Origin: Sipunculus nudus
Taxonomy: Eukaryota > Annelida > Sipuncula > Golfingiida > Sipunculidae
Length of the DNA stretch: 64,000 nt
Assembly (NCBI GenBank): GCA_026874595.1
Contig: CM049322.1
Coordinates: 44,392,840 to 44,456,839 of the forward strand
Reading direction: 5' to 3'
Within the stretch, counting starts at the first letter, position 1. Each line of letters starts with the position of its first letter. Under the pieces are notes generated by a model. The model worked only from the letters and a program-made list of their open reading frames with translations. It searched no databases and was not told the DNA's origin. Position numbers and translations under genes: made by a program. Shown piece by piece: positions 48,201-60,000 of this stretch.

Positions 48201-51200
48201 GATAGAGCACGGATCCCTAAATACTTACCAACATTTTATAAAGACTGTTTAAATGCTTGGGCAACCTCTATTCGCACGATACCCACTAATCGAGTTACAG
48301 TGTTGGCCCAGCCGCTCTGGAATAATTACTTACTAACTAGAGAAAGAGCTTCCTTCTATTTTAATACTATCTCTGGACACGGATATAACTTTTTAAAAGA
48401 CATTGTAGGAAATAATAATGAACTGATAAAATGGCAGGATTCAGGACTAGAGCTGAAGAAGTACATGAATTGGACCGCTGTCTTACATTCTATACCAAGA
48501 GAGTGGCTTAAACTGTTAAATCATGATATCCTAGAACAAAAAGATTCAACCAATGTACTTGACAAACCATGGTATTTAGAAAAGTTAAACGTCAGAACAA
48601 TGTACAGTAATTTAGTGAAAGAAAAAGGAATTCGCCCAACTGCACAAATACAGATACAAAAACTAGTAGGGACGGATATAGATTGGCAGTTAGTTTATGA
48701 GAGGCCCTTTAAAACCACAATTGAAACAAAAACTAGAGAGTTTCAGTATAAAGTTTTGAACGATACTTTACCATTAAACGAAAAATTATACAGATGGAAT
48801 CTTGTTGAAAATGATAGATGTTCATATTGTTCTATGAATGCTGAAACATCAGTTCATATTTTTTCAGAATGTGCTCAGAGTTGCTTAGTGTATAGTGAGA
48901 TTTGTAATTGGCTTATGGAATTCGATATAAAAATGCCAGAAAATACAAAAGAAAATATGTTGCTAGGAGTTATCATTGAGACAACAGAGGATGTATTAAT
49001 AAATCACTTGCTTCTTACATACAAAAATATGGTTTTTAATTGCGGGTTTCACCAAGTGAACTGTCTCTACAAAAATATGCAGCAATAATATTTAATTTGG
49101 AACGTATTGAATATAAAGTAGCAGAACAAAAAAATAAATTAGAAAACCATATTAAAAAGTCGGAGAAATTGAAGTCTTTCCTGTAATAGTACTGTAATAT
49201 TCGTATAAAAATTAATATACGATTATTTTCTTCTTGTACTACCTACAGATGTAGGAACTCTGATTGTTGTTATGTTTTTTTTTTTTTTTTCGTGGTTTGT
49301 AACGCGTATGTATCCTTTGATGTCTGTAAACTTCATGTATCGTCTTGTTAATTGTTTATATGTTATATTGTGTGATGTATTGTTGGTATTATATCAATAA
49401 ACCTATTAAAAAAAAAAAAGAAGCTGAGGAACCTATGTTGTCTATCTGAAAAAAAAATTTCACTTAAAAATTCGTACACCCCGTATATGCCTGACGTCTC
49501 TTTCCAATTTTTTTTTTTTTGGGTGCGATTTCTGGGTTAAAATATTTTTTTCTTTCTATGTAGATATTTTGGGGGAGGGTGTTCCTGGAGAATTCTAGCA
49601 GTAGTTATCTTTATATCATATAAGTGAAACACATGACACGGTTCCTGCAAAAAACCTTAGGATTAAAATATGCGTCGTTTAGTTCCAATCAACTCATTAC
49701 AAAAATATGCATCAGATAGAGCAGTGGATTTTCCACGGGTGCAGCTAGTATCAATAAAATATCTCATTGAATGCTAGATATTAGATACTGCAGGATAAAT
49801 ATATTTATTTTATTAGATTAATGGGATTTAACTTTTTTGCCTTAGATAATATATCAATGTTCTTTAACATAATTTGTTTAGCTATTCATTTTCTTCATAT
49901 ATTATGTATAACAAGGAGAGTGTATCCTTATAAGGCAATCCTCCGTTTTGTATTTGTACCAGATAATATTATGTACTATTAAAGTAATATCAGTTACCAA
50001 TGTAAAGTGTACGCTCGTTTCATTGTCAAATATCATTGAAACGTTTAAATGCACCATCACATGTAAAATCAGCTGTATAAAAGTAGTTTTCAAAATTCAA
50101 TATTAACCTGTCCTTAACAAATGGTATACAGATTAATTTAATACGGCTTTCAGGTACAAAATACTGAAAGGTATCATTATTAGCTCTAGTTTTAATTTTA
50201 CAATCTTAACATTTAATATTTTTATAGGTTTTTGTGCTAGATCGACTCATCCCGAAGCTATATTAGCAATATCAATGCATTTGGCAGGACACACTCGAAT
50301 GAACACTCACCGGGCCCATTTTGCTGCATATGTCAGTATAACTGCGCAGAAAATCTTTGTCTTCAGATATATTATTTTCTTGAAATATTTCCTCCAACGC
50401 CACTTCGTCTTCCTGTTCATTCTCTGATGTGATGATCATCCGTGAGAAGTCCTTGATATACCTCGTAGCCAGCGCTTTTTGCATATCATCATTAGCTCGT
50501 GCGAGTATCTCTACAAGAATGAGTCAGCTTTCACTAATTCGGTTCTCTGTTATAAATGTCAATATAACATAGATAAATTTGAAAGTAAAGAATTCTGAAC
50601 CATCTGGAAATGCTCACCACTTTTGTTGATCCTAAGAGCCAAGTCTTTTTTGTCTATTTTCTTCAAATATGAAAGAAACTTGTCAAACTGATCTTGAGTG
50701 CTAGACGCAAGATAATTGACTACCAATTCTGATTGCAACTCCTTCCTGTGTTTGAACTGAAAAAAAGTATGTAATTAATTATAGGAGTTGGGAGTTTTGC
50801 GGTATGAAAGTATTCCATTACTGATAATAAAGGACGCATCACATAATACACTCGCAAATACATATCATATAAGTACCCGATCTCCCCATTAGTCTTCTTT
50901 GAACGGCACTGTTGTTCACAGTAATTATTTTTTTTTAAATAAAATGTGTATAAAGTAACTAATCTGATTAATTATTTGATACAGATAAGTAGGTGGATAG
51001 ACACGTATGTATTTGTGTGCATCAGTGCAGCCCCTTGGGTAACTATAGCCCTAGAATAGTAATTATTTAACTGCTTTAACTTACCGCAAATCGTGCGGCA
51101 CGTCTGTTGAGTATAGAGCTGCTCAGCAGGTCACTTACAATCCGATCCTTTTCTTCGTTAAACATCCTTATCAATTCTGACTTGTGGCCATATATCGCTG

Positions 51201-52237
51201 CTTCAGTTGAGCATAGATATTCTTCTGTATATCCAGATTGCTCTCCGCTCGGGATGCCTATAATATCACCACATGTACATTGGTTTGATTCAATATTAGA
51301 ATAACGATGTATGACCATTTAAATTTGTCAACGCGTGATGGCTTTTATTCAAATTTCATAGATGAACACATCATTGATCACTTTAAATAGTAGGAGAAAC
51401 CTTGTGTTTACTTTGTCAGAACACAGGCCTTTTTTTATCATGGTGACTTGTTGAGTTTTATTCACTTGGCTGAGGAGGCTCAACACTGCGAATGGTCAGG
51501 CATTTCAATGTTCAGTTACATATGCATATGATATTTTTCCATTGTGTCTTGGTAAAACAACGGCCATGCCGTCGTATTTTATAGCGAATAATGTGTATTT
51601 ACGGTGTCACGCCCCTTGAGCTTCATAAAGGCTGCTTTACACAAAGAATATTGTAAGAGTGGTCAAATAACAGTGCTGGTAGAAGTATTACATCCATGCA
51701 AAACATGTTTAAAACAAGTTTATGAAAAAGCATTTTATAACTCTAGAAAAAGACCATCGGTCAGGGTACACACACGTAGAAGTGTAACTGCAATCTAAAT
51801 AAACGGGATCTTACTAGACAACATATTGCTGATCTTCTCGCTTCTGTTGTGTCTCAAGCATTCTAAAAAAGTATTGTACTGATCTTTTGTTTTCGAAGTT
51901 ATTCTGCAAAGCAGTTCAAAAGCTTGTTCCTTTTCATCAGTTGCCAATTTCTGTAAGAATCATGGAAATTGTATATGGTATTTTATTGTCAGTTTAAAAA
52001 TGATCCAAAATACATACGAAATCAAGAATAGTAAAACTTCAAAGAACAAATATGTACACGAAAAAAGAGAGAACGAAGGGGACAAACCTCTATTTCCTTC
52101 CGTTCCGCTATTGTAAAAACGGATTTTTCGATCAGCGATTTCCACAGTTTGGTGGATATTTTCAGATGAGAACACAAATTTTCAATGTTGCTTCCTATGT
52201 AGACTTCAGGTATTCCATATGATGTTTCTCCAGCCAT
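35390..52237 (-). CDS. CARD-CARD-NACHT-LRR giant NLR (6 exons, intron 5 hosts a LINE)
   Basis: Six exons join in phase: 52237-52088, 51950-51815, 51257-51085, 50756-50618, 50510-50311 and 42085-35390, with intron phases 0, 1, 0, 1, 0. The product is about 2,497 residues. Exons 1-2 and 3-4 each encode a CARD-like six-helix pattern. Exon 5 is an acidic linker. Exon 6 holds NACHT (Walker A GCTGSGKST, residues about 277-285) and roughly 1,800 residues of LRR. The domain order matches vertebrate NOD2, a cytosolic sensor that signals by CARD contacts, but the LRR is far longer. The Walker B region reads LLLILNRSDG and the sensor region FIFTQFSP, so the catalytic residues look degenerate. The long exon opens at an acceptor (CACACAG|AAAGCC); the leucine codon downstream is not the start. 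The true ATG, chosen in exon 1, begins MAGETSYG. Confidence 0.85.
42086..44159. other. Intron 5 of the CARD-NLR, 3' part; no gene seen
   Basis: Intron sequence between the NACHT exon and the LINE. It holds a (TA)n tract at about 42193-42252. Otherwise it is unique AT-rich sequence, with a slightly GC-richer part at 43.18-43.45 kb where no conserved protein is recognisable. Confidence 0.6.
44301..45134 (+). pseudogene. LINE ORF1 (L1 ORF1p-like), premature stop
   Basis: The ATG at 44301 is followed by an in-frame TAA at 44337-44339; the frame then stays open to TGA at 45132. The N-terminal part is a coiled coil (heptads around KINYLENKLDNLETNYKELE). Next comes an RRM-like segment (NILLHNVPEG, RIILVRCTTKTSRDQVLRVA) and a C-terminal domain (FNGQQIYVTDDI). 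This order is that of L1 ORF1p, a nucleic-acid chaperone that trimerises on element RNA. It is inactive here unless the stop is read through. Confidence 0.85.
45429..49088 (+). pseudogene. LINE ORF2 (endonuclease-reverse transcriptase), multiply broken
   Basis: The ATG at 45429 opens an APE endonuclease (SLNVRG), with a TAA at 45477. The frame then resumes with FLQETHC, shifts near 45,800 and continues with WGGDFN and RLDYYLV. Another break lies near 46,690, and a damaged segment at about 46,900-46,990. RT motifs follow: NKTPGNDGLTKEFY, NWRPISLLNVDTKI, RGTRQGDPLAPYLF and the catalytic FADD in CLFADDSTFF. A further shift near 47,690 leads to a long C-terminal part with a CCHC-like CSYCSMNAETSVHIFSEC. 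Motif A reads ADYTAALDSVDH. This would be the enzyme of target-primed reverse transcription; this copy is dead. Confidence 0.9.
49420..50310. other. Intron 5 of the CARD-NLR, 5' part; no gene seen
   Basis: AT-rich intron sequence after the LINE poly-A, with T-runs near 49,510. The donor of the intron is CCG|GTGAGT at 50310 on the minus strand. Confidence 0.6.
50311..52237 (-). other. Tandem CARD exons 1-5
   Basis: The first CARD-like fold is split between exons 1 and 2 (LCSHLKISTKLWKSLIEKSV, then KLATDEKEQAFELLCRITSK). The second is split between exons 3 and 4 (RIVSDLLSSSILNRRAARFA, then a segment starting FKHRKELQSELVVNYLASST). Both have the CARD-type rhythm: an L-x-L helix, a turn before 'Ex/NRR', then a Q/D-QF or QY helix and a closing Leu-rich helix. 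Both are interrupted by a phase-0 intron at the same place after helix 3, consistent with internal duplication. CARD is favoured over Death/DED by pattern only; a profile search would settle it. Confidence 0.75.
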
Positions 52238-52581
52238 AATTATGTAAATAATATAATTACTCTAGAAAAAAGATTACAGCTTCCTGCGTACTGGATATGG
52301 CCACCTTACTTTCTCCTTTTAACAGTTCTCTGGAACGGAGGGTCAGAACGAATCAAGCTTCACTTGATGGCACCATCCGGCAAAGCGACAATTCATAAAT
52401 GTGGTTGAATATGTCTTCTCCTCAGGTGATCGACCCGGTTTTTTTTAGCTTTTTCTTATCACAAAAGCTGCTCTTGATAACATTTGTCCTTTGACATATT
52501 TGTCATAAAATAGGCTTGTTCATTATTGATCATCGTCCTCCTCTAATAAAATGCATTGCGTGTAGTACTGTTAAGATAAAG

Positions 52582-52640
<59 letters not shown>

Positions 52641-54185
52641 GTTTGTCTATTGATCGATTGTGCGATACTCTACCGAAAAATGACAAATAAAACTTACTAT
52701 ATATGTGTATTTAGATTTCCATAAAATTACTCTCTATGTTACGCCTAACATTGGTCATTTAAATAATGTTGACAATGAAAATTGATCGCATTTAACAAAA
52801 CATTTTGTTTTTCAGTACAACGGTAAGCGTCCTTTTTTAAAGATCTGGCAAGAGTAGCGATATTGCGCGAAGTCGTCATGTTAGTCCTTCCAATCAACTG
52901 GGCTTTCACGCTAGCGTGTTGGCAATCTGTCCCGCAATGTTCCGATATTATTGCTGATTATTTATCGGCTGAACCATCTTGTATATACTTTACGAGCACA
53001 ACCTTAAAAGCACGCGTAGATGTATGTTGGCTTTGTGTCGTTCGGCGGTCTTGGTCATCTAGAATACTACTGTGACGATGGAAATCGATGATCCTTTACG
53101 TGCATCTATTCACTTTAATTATTTGCAACTCCTGGCATAGCAAATAGACTGTATGATGTTTAATATGTGTTTTTTTTTGTGCTGAATATTATGTTCTCAT
53201 CATTTCCTGTATGCAATGGTATAACGCGGATTATAAGGAGACTGTTCTCTGAAACTTCCGGTAAATTTTTCAAACAGACAGACACACTCACACACACACA
53301 CACATATATATATATATCACAACCCCGCTCAATTCTTTCTGTTATTATAACACAGAGATGTGAGGAAGTGTATTTGACCAACACAAATCCAAACATGCAA
53401 AATCAACAAGACTCAGGTTTTACTTTTACAGTATAATATCGAAATGTGCTCCATGCTTACATTGAATATGGACTGTCATTACAGATTGGTATTTTAATAA
53501 CAGAAGCGGATAATGGCAGAGGGTCCAAGGGTTTTAACCCCACCCACCCCCCGCTTTTTTTCAGCCGCCGTTCATTTCATAAGAGTTTTAGAGAAAATTC
53601 TGCGGCCTCGAACAACCCCCCCCCCCACCACCTCCTTTGCGGACCTGGGGACTTTTTTCAGGTTTTGTCATTGGTTTCCTTGATTGGACCCCTCCTTTTC
53701 CTAAATCCCGAAACGTCCCTGTATGGGGACCTACCGAGAGAACATAAGCCTCTGTAAGTAGGATGAATATGTTACACAACGAAAGACGCACACATGAAAT
53801 TGACATGAATCGAAATCTAAGTAATATACATGAATCTAGATGTAGATGTTACGAGTTTGGAATATTTTTTTTTTTCGCAGGAACAAAGTTAAAGCTTTCA
53901 TATGTGCATGGCAGTTTTCAGTTGATGGCGTTGTCAACAAAGTAACAAATGGAACAAACAAAACTGATAAAACCCATACATGAATTACATCCAACTCTCT
54001 GACTTTAATACATATTCAGTTCAAATCCTCTCAAGGAAAAGAAATGTCTCACTGGTGTGTGCATGCGTATTCTATTAAATATAACATAAATTATATATAA
54101 ATCTATATATATATATGCAATTATTATTATATGATATATAAAAAAATGCATCATACAAAGCATTTGAAGACATTGAACAGCTAAA

Positions 54186-54255
<70 letters not shown>

Positions 54256-54621
54256 TTGCGTTGTGACCCAGAAAATGCATTATACATAGGCCCCAGTTTA
54301 GGTAACATGCCGAGTGCTAGGATTTCACTGACTGAACAGGAACATGTTAAGGGGCACAGTTTTACAAGACATGGTACAGACGACTTCTTGTACATAAGAT
54401 TAAGTTTCCAAATTTATAGCATAAATCAATGTCCTGTTTCTCTAATCTAAACACAAATAAGAAACCAATGAACGTAAATGGCAAGTTAATATCTATTAAA
54501 TCAATACTTCCCATTTCCTACTTTGATGAAGCTTATCCATTGCCTAATGACCACAGGCGAGAAAGGCGCTAAATGTATCTCTGTGATATAGAATACTGTC
54601 ATGTGTATGACCATTAACTCC
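52238..54621. other. Intergenic region between the two minus-strand NLR genes
   Basis: About 2.4 kb holding the upstream region of the CARD-NLR and the 3' flank of the lectin-NLR. It contains (TA)n at about 52584-52636 and 54188-54251, a short CA/TA tract near 53,290 and a C-run near 53,616. No coding signal is recognised. Confidence 0.6.
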
Positions 54622-57024
54622 TCAATGATCAAAAATTGACTGAATGTTTTCTTCCTTACATAACATTGCCTCAATATCAGGGTCCAAGCCACATTCGGAC
54701 AAATCTAATGTTTCCAATGACTGCGTCTGTTTCCAATACTCTGTTATAGAATCACCTAATGATGCAAAATTGTTGCCTGACAATATCAAATGTTTTATTG
54801 TTTGAGATTTTTGTACTGCGAGAAAAAAGGACTGAAGAGTATGAATGAGTTCAATTTTACAATCGGATAGATTGACATAATGTAAGTTATGTAAGTTTGC
54901 AAACTGTTTGATAAGTGTGCTTGTAACTGGGTCTCCAAATTTGTTTCCGCTGAAGTTGATTTTGAAAAGGTTGGTGCAGGTATGAAGAGACAAAACCAAT
55001 GCAGTCCACGTTTTCTCGTCATTGCAACTACTTTTGATTATTTCAACTGTCTCCAACTTTTTTAGATTACCTATTTGTTTTGTCAAATTTGTTAGACTAT
55101 TAAAACCAACTGTTTGTGACCCAAGTTTCAAAGAAACTATATTTGGGGTATACTGCAAGTTTAAAGTGATGCTTTCTACTAGATCACAGGTTCCTTCTCC
55201 TGCATCTGATAAAAACAAATGGGTTAATTTAGGTGTAAATTTCATTGAAGTTCCAATATATTTGTAACATATATCGGTGATTCTCCTGCCCGAAAAATCT
55301 AATCTCTTCAGGTTGCGGCAATTTTGCAGGGATTTGCAAATACCCTCAACATTCAGGGGTCCGCTTGTAGACATGTCGTTACAAATACAGAATGTTTCAA
55401 GATTTCGAAGATGAAGTAATGATGTAGAAACTAGGCTTATTAATTTATCTGATAAAAATGTGGAAGAAAAATCTAAGACCCGAAGCGAATTTTTTTCCTT
55501 CAAAAACTTCAGAGCTGTTAATAAATTGGTAGTATGATCATCAGGGAAATACTTGAAAGCGAGAATTTCCAAAGGGAACTGAGGTATCACCAGTGCTAGT
55601 CTATTTTGTTTTTCAGTCGTGTCATAATTACTTGCTGCTGATTGGAATCGTAATTCGAGCGAGTGCAATCCTGGGGCTTTCAAGCCTAACAACAGTTCTA
55701 ACTCTCTCACATTTGCCATTTCTAGTATTACAGATCTGACGTTTGATCCATCTAAGCTAAAGTACTTCTCCATAACGCACGATGTGTAGTCATGGTTAAA
55801 TGGAAGGTGTATACATTGTGGGAGTGAGAACTGGGCTTTTTTATTTTGAGAGAGATAATCAAGCTGAACTTTTGTAGCAGGCTCTGCAGTTTTGTCAGGT
55901 GATTTATTTATAATATCAATTATGCTGGAAGTGAAGGTTTCACCGCCAAGTGCACTTAGAAATCTTGTAAACAAGGATAAGTCTGTCAGGGCCCCACTTT
56001 TACTGTACATATTTACCAAAATTGTTTCCCTCTCTGTTTCGCAACAGTCTACCAGATAAAGGGCGGCAAAATATTCCTGTAAGCTTTTATGATAAAATTC
56101 GACACGTTGAAATGTTGTGCTAGAATCTAGAACTGCTTTGAATATTCCTAATTTCCACCCGCCTTCACCAATTTCTTGCAAAACCTCCTCCTTCGGAAAC
56201 CACAAGGTAAACGTTTCTGTCTGAAGTCCTTTAGACGCAAGGCGTCCGATTTTATGTAAACATGTCTTGTACTTTTGTAATATATTACCCTTACTGGAAC
56301 AGACTTGTTTTGGATAATACTTTTGCTCACACCTACCACATATGTGTTTAATTATCTCTTTGTACAAGTCAGCCAAGGTCTCAGCAAGAATACCGTACTC
56401 TCTCCACAGAATACACATCAGTAACAGTAAAGTTGGACAACGGCCGTAGCTTTTAAGATCTTCCGCGGAATTAATTTTTTCTTTCAGTTTTCCGCCTTCC
56501 TCTGTGTGGTTAAAGAAAGAATTTATAAAATTATCTCTGCTAGTATCTGTGAATCCCTTTAATAAATATACAGTATAAAGTTTTTCTGCCGCTGTATCAA
56601 GTGGATACATGGTTGAAGTGTGGAGCGGTCTGGTGGTGAGGAAAAGATTGATATCTGGCAATTCACCTCTGAGAATGCTGGTGACTTCTTCTGAGTTTTC
56701 TTCTTTGTATTCGTCGTATCCATCCAACACTAAAAGTACCTTTGATGGAGAACGCTTTAAAAATTCGTAAAGTTGTTTAGATTCCTCTACATTCAGCAAA
56801 AGCTGTGACTGAAAAATGTCTTCTAACCCCTGCCCAGGAGCAACATACCTGAGAAAAATTGGTATGATTAATTCAAATTGAAGTAACATTTTGGAGTCTA
56901 TGTCTGTTGAAAGTTTCTGTGCATTCTTACTCCAATCGATGGCAAGTCTTTGACACAGTGTAGTTTTTCCAGTACCAGCTTCCCCAATAACCTTAATTCT
57001 TAATCGCCGCTTTATTCCATAGGC
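54622..57024 (-). other. NACHT-LRR exon 10 of the lectin-NLR
   Basis: The exon starts after the acceptor CCAACAG and reads AYGIKRRLRIKVIGEAGTGKTT, 800 codons without interruption. NACHT is canonical: Walker A, VLLVLDGYDEY (Walker B with both acidic positions) and NLFLTTRP (sensor 1). A winged-helix-like region follows (EFYHKSLQEYFAALYLV matches the usual pre-LRR motif). Then come RI-type LRRs, for example LKRLDFSGRRITD, LFKINFSGNKFGD, IKHLILSGNNFAS and LETLDLSECGLD. The stop codon is at 54622-54624. Confidence 0.93.
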
Positions 57025-60000
57025 CTGTTGGAGTAAAATAACATTATACACAAAGACAGAATTGCAAATGGATATAAATCCCCAACCCAACATGTCAAAA
57101 ACAATTTAAACAGTTATCATAAATTATGTTGCCTGGCTCGGTTTAGTGCTTAAGGTAAAAAAACATACCGGAATCGTTTTGTCCACAATAAATAGCTGTA
57201 CCTATAAGACAAAGTGTTTTTTTTTATATAATCTTTGTACATGTGTTCGTCATTATATAATCATTACATGCAGGAACTTTATGAATATCTTGCCCTACCT
57301 TTTCAAACATGACACAATAGTCAGAAATGCTTCCTTGGCGAAGACCACGCGTCGTTTGAGTGAGCTCTACAAGCTCCAGGTCAGTAAAGATGTCGTCCAT
57401 AGCCAATGATGCGTCGTCATCAAGCCAGCTCCAGCTTTCTATTTTTCCAAACATTTTTGTTATATTGTCAACTAGGCTTCGTTTCCCTTGATTCCATTTT
57501 AGTCGTTCTAAATTTGATTTAAACAGACGAAAACACATTTGTAACTATCTGGCATTACCTACTACTTGCGTATATCATTGCGTACCGGCAAATTAAAATC
57601 ACCTTGTTTCAAATTATAAAATGTTTATGTTATTGTACTTTGCCATTAATAAGGCTAAGTCAACAAAATAAATGGAAAAAAAGAAGTTCAGAAATAGACT
57701 AAAAGAATTAAATATACCTGTTTGTTTAGACATGAGCGGTATATCAGTGTCATCATTAATTCTTGTCGGGTGTCGCTTGTAAAATGCAGGTATGATCTAT
57801 AATAATCAAGATAATTTTATTCCGTTTTAATCCGTGACAGTGGCAATTGATTAGAGACCAAACTATTTGACATTAACTGAAATTACAACATAGACAAAGC
57901 ATATATTATTTCTACACCATGAAAATCATCTTTTGTCATTTTGATTTAAACTAAATCAATAACATTTAAAGCATATGACAAACTCTCACTTTTAAAAGAC
58001 TTACCTTCTTCTTAATGACGTAAATGAAAACGACTGATAACGTTAGGGCTAAAGACCCGAGAGTGGCTCCCATAATCAATTTTGTTCTATATCTGTTGCC
58101 GTTTTCAACTGAATATCCTAAATAAAAAAAACCTTATGGGCAAAATTCGGGAAATTAATTATATCATTTTAAAAAGTCAATATTTAAATATTAAGGCCTT
58201 GCTATAAAATGTAGAAAATAGTATTTGTTCACGATAGCAGAATTTTTTTTTCTTAAATTTCCTATCTTTTGTACATTTCATCACAGATAATATTCAAGCG
58301 CATATGTACCACTTTCTTTTGGTAGGTCAAAATAAAACATTCACAAGCGGTAGATTTCTTTTACATATATCCAAACAACAGTTGTTACAGTCAACTCCCG
58401 AACCTGAGGAATTCGTGACAGGCCATTCCAGTCCTTGTGTGGACGTGACTGGCAGGTTTGTGTAACTGCTTTCAGGCTCTTTAAAGTCGGGTACATTTTG
58501 CAGTCCTGCGGAATATTGTATACCATACTATAAATACACATTGGACAACATGGTATCTTTCTTGGGCTGGACTCTTAAGATATGCTATTACTTTGAATAT
58601 AAATATCATCCTGTGGTGATGCGGGTCAAATAGTAAGTTTTGACAGAGACAGAGAAAGAAAGAAAAGTACAGTATAATATGGATCAAAAGCTTTGTTTCA
58701 ATCACGTAACGTTGTGAACATTTAAGAAAAAAATCATTCTACCTGATGCCTGACAGATAAAATGTTTTTTGGCACTGCAGTCAGATGCTTTAAGGTAGGA
58801 TTCTTCTTTGTCGGAGTAAAATACAAGACAATCCCCCACATCAGATGGCTCTCCTTTACCCCAAATCCATATGGGCTCCACGCTTATGTTTGACACTATA
58901 AAAAAGGAAGCTACTGCGAAACGTTTCGGGTTATGTGACATTTCATGTAAGATCCGTTAGTTTCAACAAATTCAACAGCAGTTTTATAAACATTTATTAA
59001 GTAGTTACCCTTTGTGCTCCAATCTTCACTCCTTAAGCCAATCCAAAAATTTTCACATTTTGATTTGAGTTTAGTCAAAGATGTAACAGGTGACTTGTTC
59101 TTAAAAACGGCCAAATCATCTCCGTCTTCTTGACATGCGTAGCGAGCATTGTACCAACTATTCTTCTCACAGAAATACAAGAAACAAGTGTTTCCTATTT
59201 TCATACAAATGTTCGACTTCCATCCGAGAGATGCACATGACAAGCAATCTATAAACATAGAAACAATGTATTGATTAAACATGATGAATGTAAAAGGTAT
59301 ATATGTAACTAAATTATTGAGAATCATACATATCCGTTTTATTCATCGGAAGAAATATGAATTTACTAAGCCATAATGCTATCTACAATGAGTATCTACA
59401 GTGATGTAATACTTCAAATAGGAAATGCAAGCAGATTGTCGAACTATAGAATTATTTTTGAATAGGCATACTTCAATAGTTTGATGTTAATTGAAATTAG
59501 GTGACATGCTAATGTTACCTTGGATGTGGCACATATACCCAAATGTCAAATCAGAACATCGTGATTCATAAAGAGCTGGTTCGCTCCGATTATAGTAGGC
59601 ACATCTGTCTTCTCTGTCTCCATAATTACCTACATACGTTATTTTTAAGTACAAAACTATTTCACAGATGTTCTGATAGAAATCGAATCATGAATCAGAT
59701 ATTAAGGTACACGTTTTAGTGATGTTTCATGTTATATCAAAGCATTGTTTTTATTTATCAAAATGCTTTAGGCAAAACAGGATAGATGAATGAGTTTTTT
59801 TTTAATACTTATTTTAATTAAAAAAATAATTATCTAAAACTGAGGCCAAAAGTTAATGAAATTCTGCTACTGTGTGATATAACATCAGTTGTATGTACCA
59901 TACACAACTTTATATGTATATGATGGGCAATCATTATTCGTTAAGAGTAAAAGTTATCAGCATACCACAATATGTAAAATATGTCAAATTTACCAAACTT

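Larger units (their letters stand above)
44160..49419 (+). mobile_element. L1/Tx1-like LINE, degraded, antisense in NLR intron 5
   Basis: A two-ORF non-LTR retrotransposon: ORF1 coiled-coil RNA-binding protein, ORF2 apurinic endonuclease plus reverse transcriptase plus C-terminal Cys-rich segment, then AATAAA (49396-49401) and a poly-A tail (49408-49419). It runs opposite to the host gene. In-frame stops and several frameshifts show that this copy is dead. The 5' end is approximate and I found no target-site duplication. The reading assignments rest on family motifs. Confidence 0.88.

Noticed and set aside
54005-54395. Minus-strand small ORFs downstream of the lectin-NLR as an extra exon
   Set aside because: The NLR already ends at a stop codon at 54622 and these frames are mostly (TA)n translation.
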